Made by a program: the position numbers and the translations under genes. 64,000 nucleotides of DNA from Larix kaempferi (lineage: Eukaryota > Streptophyta > Pinopsida > Pinales > Pinaceae): positions 504,001 to 568,000 of the forward strand of contig BSBM01000261.1 of NCBI GenBank assembly GCA_027924585.1, given 5' to 3'. The notes beneath the pieces were generated by a model. That model was not told the origin of the DNA. It saw only the letters and a list, made by a program, of their open reading frames with translations, and did not search any database. Of this stretch, positions 38,377 to 50,879 are shown one piece after another; within the stretch, counting starts at the first letter, position 1, and each line of letters starts with the position of its first letter.

Positions 38377-38616
38377 TTGGTTGAGATTGAATGGATGAGA
38401 TTTCACCAACAAGAAAACTTTATTCTAGAAATGTATTTACATGTAATCGATATTTCCAACAATGTTCATATTGATGAAATTTATTTTGAAAAAATAGATA
38501 TAACAAAAAAACAAAATATGAAAATATGGTTGTTGATTAAACAATACACCTTTCGTATATTAAATGACGATCTACCAAACAAGATTACTAGAGCTTACCA
38601 CATATCAATGAGATGA
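38377..38616 (+). CDS. Small ORF, 79 codons, unit 2 copy (doubtful)
   Basis: It is the counterpart of the frame at 19932-20171, of equal length and open throughout. It begins MVEIEWMRFHQQENF and ends RAYHISMR. Nine residues differ between copies, mostly non-conservative in places, so purifying selection is not evident. No domain recognised. Confidence 0.2.
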   Translation: MVEIEWMRFHQQENFILEMYLHVIDISNNVHIDEIYFEKIDITKKQNMKIWLLIKQYTFRILNDDLPNKITRAYHISMR

Positions 38617-38726
38617 TGTAGAATTAACATCAAATGCACCTTCATATATTGGATGTTGATCTACCACTCAAGCTTACTAGAGCTTACTACATATCAATTA
38701 GATGATGTAGAATTAAAATCAAATTG
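38547..38726. repeat. 90-bp tandem duplication (unit 2)
   Basis: Counterpart of 20102-20281, with the same 90-bp spacing (38547 and 38637). Confidence 0.85.
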
Positions 38727-38920
38727 ATTACCATGAGATATATAAAAAAAAATAGTTCAACACGCCAAGCCAACCTAAATTTGAAAGACATTAGTACAAA
38801 TCAAAAATACATTAATGAACAGATCACTTAATGGTTGTTAGCAATTGATTTTTTTTAGAATGCCTTGAGATGATTAAGGCTCCAAGAAGTACAAAGCCAT
38901 AACGGTCGCTCTGTTGCAAT

Positions 38921-40299
38921 TTGAAGGTCGGGGGTTTAACGCTTGTGATCAGCTTGAGCTCCAGTGGGATGGTAAGATCACAAGGGAGGGTCCCTTCCCC
39001 TCCTCCACTCAAAGATATCACGCAACAGCAAGCTGTTTCTCCAGTGAAGGTTCAGGAGGAGGGAATCGGAGGAGAGGGATGCAATCCTATGATGTCTAAC
39101 ATTGTATCTGTGCAAGGAACTATGGGGCAGGGGTCTTGTATCCGCAAATCTCTCAGTACTACAGCTATTCCCATTAACCCAACACGGGTCAAGGAATGCA
39201 TACAGCACATGACAGACCATGCCTTGATTGGAAAATTTATTGGTATCTGTCCTTCAGAGAAAGCTCTTACCTGGTGGATAAACTCCACATGGATGCCTAA
39301 AGGGCACTTTGACCTTTTACTGGGATCTAAAGGTTTCTTTACAGTGGTATTCTTAAATTTGGAAGACAAGGACCGGATCTTTGAGGGAGGACCATATTTC
39401 TATTATTCAGCTGGGTTATACCTAAGAATGTGGAAGGATCATTTTAATCCCGACAAGGAGGACCTATCAATAGCTCCGGTTTGGATTAGACTATACTCGT
39501 TACCTACTGAATACTGGGATCCTGAAATTTTGAAGGCCATTGGAGGTGCTCTGGGACATTTTGTGAAGATCTCAAACCTAACTCAGCAAGGAAGGTATGT
39601 ATCTTATGCTCATCTTTGTGTGTATATGAATATCTCTAAAACACTCCCATAGCGGATTACCCTGACTTGGGAAGACTCAGAATGGTTTCAAACCTTGGAT
39701 TATGATAATATCCCTTTTTGATGTCGACGATGTCATACCCATGGACATCTGGCCTGTGACTGTCATTTGAACTTCCCAGCTGAGCTCCCCAGTGCCAAAT
39801 CTTAGGAAAACCATGATTCTGGAGGGTTTATTAAAGTACCTAATAGGAAGTGATCGGGCAGGAAGCACAATGGCCCTATTCTGGGAAAGAAGGAAATTAA
39901 TACGAATAGTTTTGCTACCTTGGATCTTGACTTGGTAGGAACTCCAACACCAACGGAGGCTCCTAAAACACAACATCAATAAGGTGGAACTATAGTTGTG
40001 GTAACAGGGATTAGTAATATGAAAAACACATCCAAAAAAACCATCCTGAAGTAGACCGTGTGGATGAGGAACTTGATGAAATGGAACTGGGTGACCTGGA
40101 TCTTGATAGCATCGAAGAGGCCTACAAGAACAAGGAGTTTCACTCCATATCTGATGATCAAATGCACCTCTTGAAGGAAGTTATCCTTAAAAACAAACCT
40201 ACTCCTAGCCTGGGGATCAAACCCTTAAAAATTAAGGAGAATAAAAGAAAGTTTAAAGAAGGAGGGTCGAGAAGAGGAAGGAGGTCGAACAAGGAATGA
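38921..40299 (+). pseudogene. LINE-2 ORF1: DUF4283 and CCHC zinc-knuckle protein
   Basis: The DUF4283 domain is at about 39180-39660 (HALIGKFIGI, GSKGFFTVVFLN, PVWIRLYSLPTEYWD). After a TAG near 39650 the frame continues into the zinc knuckle CRRCHTHGHLACDC near 39720-39765. A frameshift follows. The tail at 40060-40299 has MELGDLDLDSIEEAY and a basic end (GGSRRGRRSNK). It is collinear with the ORF1 at 5639-7132. An RNA-binding role is known for the family. Confidence 0.83.
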
Positions 40300-40385
40300 A
40301 TTGGGGAAATTGAGGTGTGATTGGTGGACTCTGGTCAATACCCTACCATACAAGAATCTCTCCTTGCTGTTAGATATAGTGCTTG

Positions 40386-43300
40386 ATGAAAATTTTATCT
40401 TGGAATATTAGAGGGACTAACAGTCCTCAAAAAATAAAACCCTGAAAAACAAGATCATGAAGGAAAATCCTACTGTAGTATTTCTACATGAAATGAAGTG
40501 TTTTGGATCTCAACTTGAAACCAATGCTAGAAGTCTTTGGAAACAATGCAAATGTATGGTGCATGATGCTGTTGGTCATGCTGGAGGAGTGGCCATTCTT
40601 TGGGACCCCAGGAGGGTTTCCATTTCCAACTTCCTCTCTACAACCTTTAGTCTCTCTACAAAATTTCATGTTCTGGGAACTAATGCGAGAGGTATTGTTA
40701 CCAATGTGTATGGGCCTAGTAGCTACCCTGAAAAAAGCTACCCTGAAAAAATAAAATTCATCACTACTTTGATAAACCTGAGGAGGACATTTGAAGGGGC
40801 TCATTGGATCTTAGGAGGGGACTTTAATATGATCAGATCTCTATCTGAGAAAAAAGGAGGCAGAAGAGTCCTTACCCCTGAAAATACCTTGTTTGATGAA
40901 TTTATTGAGTCAAGTAACCTGATTGATGTTGATCTAGGGAGCAATGTTTATACCTGGAATAACAGAAGAGGAGGCATTCATCTAGTGGCCGCCAAGCTTG
41001 ATAGATTTCTTATCTATGAGAGTATTATGCTTCTAGGAGGTACTCTGACTTCCCGCCCTATTGCCTCAGGCGGTTCTGACCACTGGCATGTTACCCTTAT
41101 GTGGAGTAATATTGGAACTAAAATGACACGGCCCTTCAGGTTTGATAAATTATGGTTAACCCACCAAGATTTTCCAACCCAAGTGGAGAATTGGTGGCAT
41201 GCTATTATTCCCCCCAATGGTACCAAGATGTACCAGTTTCAACAGAAACTGAAATTACTCAAGTAGAAACTCAAGATATGGAATAAAGAAGTCTTTGGCA
41301 ACATACTGTTGGAAAAATATAAGCTAGAAGCTCAGATGGAACTAATCTAGGAAAACATCATGCAAAGGGGGTTGAATACAGAACTGGCGTTGGAGGAAAA
41401 ACTACATTATGATCAAATCCATCAGCGACAGACGCAAGAAGAACTCCTTTGGAAACATAAATCTCGGAACCAGTGGTTGAAAGATGGGGATAAGAATACG
41501 AAGTTCTTCCATAAAGAAACTATTCAACATAGGTATCAAAACCATATCAACAACCTTCGGACCTCCAATGGTCAGATACTAGAATCCCATGAAGATATGG
41601 AACAAGAACTGATCCACCATTTCAAGAAAGTTGTTACTGAACCAACGATGGATCGGACTGAGGCTTGTAGGGAAATAAAAAGTGTTATACCTAGGCTTAT
41701 TACTGATGAGCAGAATGAGATGCTTACCTGGCCTATTGAATTCCAGGAAGTGGTCGAGGTTGCCATAAACCAAATGGAGGATGGAAATCTCTAGGGCCAG
41801 ATGGTTTTACAGCAAACTTCTTTCACTATGTTTAGGACTTAATTAAAAATTATGTCTGGCAGGTAGTGAAAGAATCGAGGAAAATGAGGGGGGTTCTCCC
41901 AACTCTCAACTCTGCTTTTCTCACCTTGATCCCCAAAGCCCCGATGGCAGAGAGACCGGATTTGTTTTGCCCAATTGCCTTATGCAACATCATTTATAAA
42001 ATTATCATGAAAGTCCTAGCCAATTGTCTTAAACCTCTCCTCCCTTCCTTGATATCTTTGGAACAATCTGGATTTGTGGAAGGAAGACAAATCGTCGATG
42101 GCATCATTCTATTCCAGGAGGTTCTTCACTCCTCGAGGGTCACTAAAAAAGCTGGTATGATGTTGAAGTTGGATTTATCTAAAGCGTATGACAAGTTGAA
42201 CTAGACCTATATGAAAGAAATTATGAGCTCCTTTGGGTTCAGTGATGCATGGGTTCAATGGATTGCTAATATGACCTCCTCAACCCTTTTCTCTATCCTT
42301 ATTAATGGTCATCCTTCAACAGTATTCAAACCTTCAAGGGTATCCGACAGGGAGATCCTCTCTCTCCTTTTCTCTTTGTTATTATGACTGAAGGATTGGG
42401 AAGGCTCATCTCCCATTTTGTGGAACAAGGGAGCCTCAAAGGTCTTCAATTTACGCCCTATGAGAAAGCTCTAACTCACCAGCAATTTGTAAATGACACT
42501 CTCCTCATGGGTCACTCCTCTGTTCATGAAGCAAGACAAATCAAGAGAGATTTAAATAATTTCCTCAGAGCTTCGGGGTTTACTATCAATATGGAAAAGT
42601 CTCTGGTTTTCTTATTTAATACTCCTCCTATTAGTCAACGGAATATTCTAAGGATTTTAGGATTCAAGAAGAGCTCCCTTCCAACCAAATACCTTGGTGC
42701 CCCTTTATCTGATTTCATTCTGAAGAAGGTTTCCTGGGAAGAACTCTTAAGTAAAATGAAGGATAAGCTCTCAAGCTGGACTCTGAGAGCATTGAACTTC
42801 CCTAGCCGTGTTGTTCTGGTGAAAGTTGTTCTACAAGCGATGCCTTAATATATGTTCTTTGTGTTGACTGCCCTTAAATCCGTGATAAAGGAAATTCGGA
42901 GTATCCAACACTCCTTTCTTTGGGGTGGCACAGTTGATCATCAAAAATGGCCCCTAGTTGATTGGTAGACTCTTTGTAAATCTAAGCCTGAGGGGGGTTT
43001 AGGACTAAGAGATCCGGAAAATCTTAGGATCGTCTATGGGGCAAAAATTTGGTGGCATTGGCTCACTCATACAAATGAGCAATGGGCTAGCTTCTGGGGT
43101 AGGAAGTATGTACCGATGATTGATTAACAAGACTGGATTTAGATTGATGGTCCTGAGAAAGGCTCACACATATGGAATATGGTGAGGGCTGGCAGTGATT
43201 CGATTAGGAAGCACAGCTTCTGGGAGCTATGTCAAGGATCCTCAACGAACCTCTGGTTTGATGCTTTGCAACAAGACACTACACTTCAATCTCTGGTGTC

Positions 43301-44612
43301 TAATACCCCCAACGATTCCCCTGCTCTCAACCATAATTGGAAAACTGTTAATCGTTATTGGCTTGGGGATCAGGAGGATCGGGGTTTTCGTGTTTGGAAA
43401 CCGCTAAATTGGTGGATGGATAACTATGGGGCCGAGGTAGGGAATCAAATCCACAAAATCTTAAATCAAAGACAGATTAAAACCCAAGAGGGTCCGAATT
43501 TACTTCGATGGGGTTAGCTTCCTAAAGGAATGTTCAACATCAAGGAAGCTTACTCCCTTCAGATGACCTCTATAGGACAGCCTACTGGACGAGAATGGAA
43601 GTGTCTCTGGGGAGCTAAATTATGGCCCAAAATTACTCCGTTCCTATGGCTAGTGATGAAAGGAGAATCCTTACCTTGAATAATATCATAAAGAGGGGTT
43701 TTGAGGGACCTTTGATTTGTGTCCTATGTGGTGTTCAGGGAGAAACAATAGCCCATCTCCTTGATGGATGTAGATTCACCTCGGCCTTATGGGATGAAGG
43801 AGTTATGGTCTTTCATTTGACGGACAGAGTTAAAACAGACCCTATTGCCTCTATCAAATGGTGGCTGGATGATCCATTTCAAGCCAGACTGACGAATCAG
43901 ATATGGAAGCTTTTCCCCAGGTTTCTCATATGGGAGGTTTGGAAAGAACATAATAAACGTATCTTCACGAGAAAAAAATAGACCTGCAAGCTGGTGTGGG
44001 GGCATATTCAAAGAGGCATCACTGAAACTCTCCAGTTAAATTCTTGGACAGAACAAGACATGATTATCCCTGATAATGAGATGAATATTATACATACCTG
44101 GGGAATTCAGATGCTCCCAAAACATATCGGCAGCCTTCAATGTCGCCTGAACTCTCCTAACAGTCCTGTGGTTTGGTCTCCTCCCAGGCTAGGTTGGCTC
44201 AAGTTGAATTTCGATGGGGTGTCTAAAGGAAATCTGGGCATAGCAAGGTATGGCAGAGTCTTTCACATTGACCAGGGTAGGGTGACGGATAGCTACTGTG
44301 GATCTCTGGGCAAGGAGACTAACAACGTGGTGGAGTGTGAAGCCATGTTGCAGGGTCTCTGCATGGTGGAGCGATGTGGTTATACTTGTCTTTATGTGGA
44401 GGGTGACTCCAAGCTTATTATATAGCTTGCGATGAGTTTGTGTAATGGGTCCCGCGCAGCCAAGCTAGCACCCTCGTGGAGGCTTTCTTGGCATCTACAT
44501 TGCCTAGGAGAAATCATTGCAAAGATGAAAACTGTCACTTTCCACCATGTCCATCGGAGTGCTAATGGTTTGGATGATTGCCTTGCTAATCAAGGCGCTA
44601 TTTGTTAGGGAG
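40386..44612 (+). pseudogene. LINE-2 ORF2: endonuclease, reverse transcriptase, zf-RVT, RNase H
   Basis: The start is MKILSWNIRGTNSP at 40386; a frameshift then leads into the long frame 40457-41266. Endonuclease residues are SWNIRG, the E of LHEMK (usually QET), GGDFNMIRS, LDRFL and SDHWHV. RT spans 41360-42848 with GPDGF-like and LDLSKAYDKLN boxes. The active-site box is FVNDTLLMG instead of FADD, so the first catalytic aspartate is replaced by asparagine. The zf-RVT is near 43622-43981 (CVLCGVQGETIAHLLDGC). RNase H is at 44190-44612 (LNFDGVSKGN, VECEAML, VEGDSKLII, HRSANGLDDCLANQG), with D, E, D and D all visible but a stop after KLII. Inactive. Confidence 0.88.
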
Positions 44613-45129
44613 TCGGATGGGAAGGTGTGACCCTTGACATGCCCCTGGGCACATGCCGCATTAAGTGCCTCCAGATCACTGAAGTTGATAAGTGTGCTCT
44701 GGATCCCCCATCTGGTGCTATAGATGTCATGCAGGATGATGTAATAAGTAATAGAAGTACACCATGCTTGGGGAATTGACAGGAGGCTTACCGTTATATT
44801 AAAGGCATAGTTATTTCGCTCGATCCTCTTTCCTTCATTTTATGTCAATGGTAATCATATCCGGAGATCTGGAGTGAGAGACGATGATGGTTGCGTAGTC
44901 TCTCACACTTCAGTTGTATGTTATCAATAATGTTTCTCATAAGATGATGAAAGGTAAGGATGATGGGAGTTATTATAGAGCTAGGCTCGTTATGGCAGGT
45001 TTAATGGCCAATAGTGGGTTCATTCCTTTAAATTCCCCTACTCTGGTCGGAAGCAGACCTCTCTACTATAGTGTTGGTGACGCTCTTGCCTTTTTGTTGT
45101 TGCTTGTGTTTAGTCTCTGGGTGGGTATT

Positions 45130-45716
45130 GTGAGTGAAAAAGGAGTGCGAATGCCTCCTCGTGGGAGACCTGCTAGATGGACCGGCCTGTCCAGGGGAAG
45201 ACGAGCAATGTGAGAAGGGGGAATTTGGCTCAGGGTGGGATGACCAAAGATCAATGGAGTGCAGCTGCCATGGCGGTTTTCTTTCGACGTTTGTTTCCTC
45301 AAGAGATACAACGCGACTTGGAGGAGCTTGAGACGAAGCTCTAGCGCCGTGTCGATGAGCAAGAGATGTCGCCGGAAGTAGTGGTTATGGCTAATTGGAT
45401 CCAGGACCCGGGTAATACTCGGGGTCGGATGGCTATGTACAATCGAGCTTTGGTGATGTTATGGGTGACTAAAATGCTAATTGCTCAAACGATGTAGGCA
45501 CAGGTGGATGTTCTAACGGGTTCTCAGAGGTTCAAAAAGCTGGAAGAATCTTGCAACGATCACGTTGAGGAAACGAGCTTCATACATATGAAGCTTGATG
45601 CTTTTGTGAATGATATGGGCATCTCCTTCCTGGCGAAACCTAAAGTGGTGCCAACCCGAAAGTTCTTATTCTCAGCGACACATCTTCAGAGAAGGATAGC
45701 CACCAGTCGCCATTAA
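45130..45716 (+). pseudogene. LINE-2 third ORF (ORF3-like), unknown protein
   Basis: Downstream of RNase H and about 520 bp of spacer, a mostly single frame reads GGMTKDQWSAAAMAVFFRRL, then PQEIQRDLEELETKL, a stop, EMSPEVVVMANW, RGRMAMYNRALVMLW, another stop, and a helical tail to 45716 (ESCNDHVEETSFIHMKLDAF, DMGISFLAKPKVV). Two stops interrupt it. It is charged and likely helical. The feature order repeats in the LINE at 12270-12623. It could be an accessory LINE protein or a captured host exon. No known domain recognised. Confidence 0.5.
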
Positions 45717-46138
45717 TGTTGATGGAATGGTCCAGTAGGTTAACTACTCTGTTCTCTTATGTCTATATTAGGAAGTCTCTGTTTCTCGCCCTGCTTAGTT
45801 TCTTTCTTTGTCCTATTCCTTTTTATCGGCTATATGTTAGTACTGATGTGTAGATCTGCAGTCTGTATGGGTTTTCGAGGAAGCATAAGTAGTTTTTTGG
45901 ATCTATTGCAGTCTTTGTGGGTTATCTGGGATGTAAGCTTGATGCTGGTTGGCCGAGTTTTAGTTATGTGCACTGTGACAAGTTGGAGGTTTTCAGTCTG
46001 GTCTGTTAGTTGGGGGTTCACTTTTAGACGTTGTTGTGTTAGCACCGACTATATTGTAAGAACTATGGATGTAACTTTTTTCCTTATGAAATAGATTGGT
46101 TCCACCTTTTGCTTAAAAAAAAATGGTTGTTAGCAATT

Positions 46139-49100
46139 CATTACATTGATCAACCATTCAAAAATTATAAAAACCAGCATAGATCCATCTTAAAAGGGGA
46201 TCCACCAAGTGTCGAGAGGGATCAAATCTCTCGAGGTGCAAACCCCTCCTCTTTAGAGTGTAAATGTTGAGGAACCCTCATTTTTAGAGTGTAAATATTT
46301 TATCTAATTTGTGTTGTTTTATATATATGTCGTTGCAAATGTTTTAAATCTAATTTGAGTCAATATGTTTTTTTTATAATATTTTTTTTTTTTTTTAAAA
46401 AGCATGTGTCAACTCCATGACGATCACGAAAGGAGTTACACATCTCCTACTACTGTAAAATGCACATCTTCGATGCAATTACTCAAACTCAACAAAATTT
46501 AAACACTTATAATGCTATAAAATGAAAGTGACTCATTACTCATCTAAAGAGAAATATTATATCAAATTCCTTGAGAAAGTGATATTTAAAATCCAAATTT
46601 GCAACCATAAACTAGTCATGATGACGATTATTTGATAGTACGTTGACTTAAAAATTCATTCATTTAAAGCTAAATTAATCACCTCGTGACCTTACCATCA
46701 CCTTGATTCCCTCTCCATTGTCGGATCTAGTACTTCAATTTCACGAGATAAACTTGGTGCTTCAACCACACCCAAGATATATGAGCATATTCCAATGTGA
46801 AAGTAGCATCACATTTATCAATAACCTAAAACGTAATGGCCAACTACAATATGGAGTGCCTTAGCAAAATCTAGATGCTTGAAATGCGAGGGAGCAATTG
46901 TTCCGGTGAGGAACTTTAAGTGTTCGATAATCTTTTTTATAAAGTTGAAGTATTTGAAGGCGAGTGATTAAATATATATTTAAATATGAAAGAGTTGTTT
47001 TGGATTTTTTAATTAAAATGTTAAAATTTTAGTATTATTTTTTTATTGAAATTTATATTGTACAATTTTAATAATTATAGTGATAGGTGTTTACATTAAT
47101 AGATGTTTATATCTTAGAATTTGGGGTGGACTAGTATCTATGCTTTTCTTAGATTGCAAGACAATGAGACAAGTGTACTATCAAGATTGATTCCATGGCA
47201 CTAGTTCCAAATTTGAAATAAACAATTATAAAAAAAAAAGAATATCAAAATTAACTGGTAGCTAATACATGGATAAATGGTAATTGATGCATGGATAACT
47301 CTTAGTTAATGCATAGATGACATGTAATTAGTGGTAGACAACCCTTTTAACTAGAATAAGGTGTAGACAAATAACAGATAACCTTATAACACTTAACTTC
47401 TATAAATATTCACCACCTAAATTTTATATAAAAATAATAAAAATATTAATCTAAATCATAAAACATTTAAATTACTATGTCTTCAAGGGGTTGACATCTA
47501 AACTCTATTGAACACGCCTCTAAGTAACTAACTCTTTTAAAAAAACCACTTAACTCACGTTGGTTAAGGATGCCTTTAGCTACTACTTAATTATATTATT
47601 TTGAGAGGAGGGAGCTTTGGAGATTAACCACTTAACTCACGTTGGTTAAGGATACCCTTAGCTACTAAATTATATTATTCTGACAAGAGGAGCTTTGGAG
47701 ATTTGGTGAGATGAGGGAACTTTGCAGATTTGATTCGCTTAAGTTGACTTTAACACTGAAATCTTCTAGAAATTTTTTCAATTCCGAGAAGTGAAGAATA
47801 TATAAATATCTATCGCATCATGCCAACTTCAATGCATCGAATCTCCCATCATACCGCCTCTCTAATTTAGTTAGTTGATTTGTAATTTAGTTGCAAATTA
47901 TAGTTCAAAGTAGGCACCCTTTTGTGTAGGCTGTAAGACAAACGACTTCACTCCATATAAAATAAAATATCTAATACTTATAAATATCATAGAGTAAGCC
48001 AATCACAGAGTAAGCTAAAGCTAATTTTTAGACGATTTATATTTTTTTCGATTTTTTTTTTCAGAATTTGGTGATGGAGAAATTGTTTAAAATGGATTCA
48101 ACATCTTGATTACCTCTGAGGCACCCCAATTATACAATTCCAGCAACTCAAAACTGTCATTTCAACATTTTAAACCAGATTTTAGCCAAAAATATTATGA
48201 AATTCTAGGTGCAAATAGTCTAAAGTTAAGCTCACGTCATAAAATCACACATAAAAAAAGACCTGGTATCGTAGGGACATAAAAGTGTGATAGACATAAA
48301 TGGAACATTAGCTTGATCTAATGTAAATAAAATGATATTAACATTACTTATGCTACTTCAAAAAATGTTAAAAGGTATTGTTGGTTTGAAGGCGAGGTTA
48401 TAAGTGACCTGTCATATTTCAACTTAAGTGATCAGAATACGGTGAAGCAAAAAAAATAAAAATATAGCTCAGGTTGTTTATTATTTTGTGTCTTGAGATT
48501 CTGTTAATTATTTTGTGTCTTGAGAATCTATCATGGAGGAATTATGTCTTTTGATGACAGGTATGTAAATTTTTATAATTTTCTAGATGTGTATGTAAAT
48601 TTCTAGATAATCATCTATTTTGAAATCATTTTACCTTGCTTCAAAACTTATAATATTAGAGAGAAGAGTTGCATAAAACTTGTAAGCATTTTTGTCATGT
48701 TTTGTTTATATATTTTCTAAATTTATGTTTTTCTAAATAAGTGTAAGTGTGTGTGTTTTTCAAGTTTTCGTGAAGGCAGTCCAAGTTGTGATTTAAGCTA
48801 TATTTCAATCTCTTACGAAGGTAGCTCAAGCTACGAGTCAAGCTCTCAAAGGGTTTCCACATATAACAATCTCATTCAAGCTTGCGAAAGTAGTCCAAGT
48901 TGCAATTCAAGCTCTCGTGAACTCTCCAAGAGTTTATGTAGTTCAATCTCTCATTCAGGCTCGCGAAGGTAATCTAAGTTGTGATTCATAATCATTCAAA
49001 CAAATCTCTAAAAGGGTTTCTGCGTCAAGCTCTCGCTCAAGCTCGAGAGCTCTCGAGGGGTTTCCACAATTCAAGCTCGCATGAACTCTCCAAGGGTTTT

Positions 49101-49290
49101 TGTAGATCAAACTCTCATTCATGCTCACGAAGGTATGCCAAGGGTTTTCACGAACTCTCCAAGGGTTTTCGTGGGTATTGAAAGTTCTCATTCAAGCTCG
49201 CGAAGGCAGTCCAAGGGTTTTCAAGAATTCTCATCCAAGCTCTTGTGAACTCTCAAAGGGTTTATGTAGTTCAAGACTTTCAAAAGGTAA
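46139..49290. other. Duplicated non-coding flank, unit 2 (right part)
   Basis: It matches 20405-20978 plus 24352-26940. The empty site of the unit 1 LINE (ATTGTCGGATCT) is at 46717-46728. It has a tandem repeat from 47545 and a CAAGCTCTC repeat zone at 48745-49290. No recognised gene. Confidence 0.8.
48745..49290. repeat. CAAGCTCTC-type degenerate repeat zone (unit 2)
   Basis: Counterpart of 26455-26940, with the same shuffled motifs. It again gives serine-rich pseudo-frames on plus (48751-48972, 48981-49181). Confidence 0.65.
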
Positions 49291-50728
49291 AAGAAGCTAG
49301 GAAGGAAGGAATATGGGCATTAATTAGAAATAGAAAATTTGTTATTTGGGATAGAAACAAAAAAAAAATAATATATAACAACTTGACATGCTCTGAATCC
49401 TCTCTTGGAACTATTGAGGCTTTCCATGGAAATAAGGCCCCAAGTTAAGTTGGATCCTAAGTGAAATTGATATTACTCTTCTTGTTGAAACCCGGGAGCA
49501 CGAAGAATCTAAGGTTCCTAACATAAAATAATTTTTCCTATGGTAGTTCTAGAACAAGGGATCATGTCATTGAGGCATTGGAGGCATAACTTGTTACATT
49601 AGGGAAAACAACTCCTCCCATGTTAGGCTTTATAAGAAAGACCCTCACAACTAACATATTTGGATAGAGGTTTTAGACATTAATACTAAAAAAACCTACA
49701 TAGAAATATGTTATTTTGCCGCTATTAATTATAACTTTGATAAGAAAAGCAATATATTAGATAAAACTTCCCTTACAGTTGCTTAGAAAATGATATTTTT
49801 GGTCTAAAGAATGAAGGGAATATCTTCTTATTGGGTGACTTAACACTCGAACTTCAATTCACCAATTTCTAATCTTCTTAGCAATTATTCCAACCCTAAT
49901 ACTCTTTGGTTAGAAGAAGACCATGCTCTAGACAACTGGTACAAAAGAAGTTATGCAGATCTAGGTAAAAATATGTCCAACTCCATGCTAGTCAAGCTTT
50001 GTAGTACTCAGGATCTTATAATTTGTAATGGTCTAATGAAGTGACTGAATTCGATCTAGATAACTTGTATACATGGGCTTGGAAGTAGTGTGCTAGATTA
50101 TGTCCTATCTAATATCCCTTTATACAACATAATGATAAATTTAGACATATTAAATAAACATGAGCCTGGCTTAGATCATAGACTTCTAATTATAACCCTC
50201 AATGTTGTCATGCATAGCGATCCCATAGAAGAAAATTCTCACAATAAAAAACATATGATCTTCAAAAAAAAAAGATGATATTTTCAGAAATGATTTAAAA
50301 AATTACTTCTTTCCTCTATCAAGTATGGACAATATAGAATACCTCTATCATAATTTTACTATAGTCCTCTCATCTTCGATTTACAAGTTCTCCATTGAAT
50401 TTTTGAGTAAAAACACAAATAAAAGAGCCAACCCCTGGTATGATAAAGAATGTAAAAATGCAAGAAGGGCCATAAAGGAAGCTATTGAAGAGTCTCTAAA
50501 AAATGACAAGATGAATAGATACAAAGGTCTAATTAAAAGAAAAAATGCACTATATAAATAAACAACATGAAAATATTTTATAGCTCTCTAAGGTAGCTAC
50601 TAAGAAATTCTGGAGGTAAATTCTCACTAGTAAAACTAAAGATAATAATAGGATTGCTTTGAAGGATTGGAATTCCTATATTAAAATATTTACAAATCCA
50701 TGGATGTCATTAATGAAATTCAAACCGT
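49291..50728 (+). pseudogene. LINE endonuclease remnant (third LINE family)
   Basis: Fragments in several frames follow the order of an endonuclease-RT protein. First comes a strand with TYIEICYFAA and a decayed GDF-like turn (YWVT near 49840). At 50090-50278 is VLDYVLSNIPLYN, then EPGLDHRLLIITL, matching the terminal DYVL...DH motif of the endonuclease/exonuclease/phosphatase fold. At 50325-50561 is ANPWYDKECKNARRAIKEA, typical of the linker between endonuclease and RT. No RT follows, because a CACTA terminus begins at 50729. Broken and partial. Confidence 0.6.
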
Positions 50729-50879
50729 CACTGCAAGGAAAAGGCCCTTTAGCGGAGGTTATAGCAGATGCTTTGCTCAAAAGAGTCCAAATATTCGTTT
50801 ATAGCAGAGGTCACTAATGGAGGTGAGCGATCGGAGGTTTTAGGGAGGTTTTTTTCCCATGCACTTATTTTAATGAGAA

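Larger units (their letters stand above)
38122..38846. other. Duplicated non-coding flank, unit 2 (left part)
   Basis: It matches 19678-20404. It contains the 79-codon frame at 38377-38616 and the 90-bp tandem repeat at 38547-38726. It ends with the LINE target duplication ATGGTTGTTAGCAATT (38831-38846). Confidence 0.8.
38847..46122 (+). mobile_element. Full-length LINE-2 copy (same family as LINE-1)
   Basis: A 7.3-kb element with ORF1, ORF2 and ORF3, ending in an A run (46115-46122). It is bounded by a perfect 16-bp target duplication, ATGGTTGTTAGCAATT (38831-38846 and 46123-46138). The uninterrupted site is present once in unit 1 near 20389-20404. Organisation and domain sequences parallel the copy at 5557-12901, but the two differ at many positions, so they are separate, old members of one family. 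From 44613 to 45130 I see only inter-ORF sequence. Confidence 0.92.
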
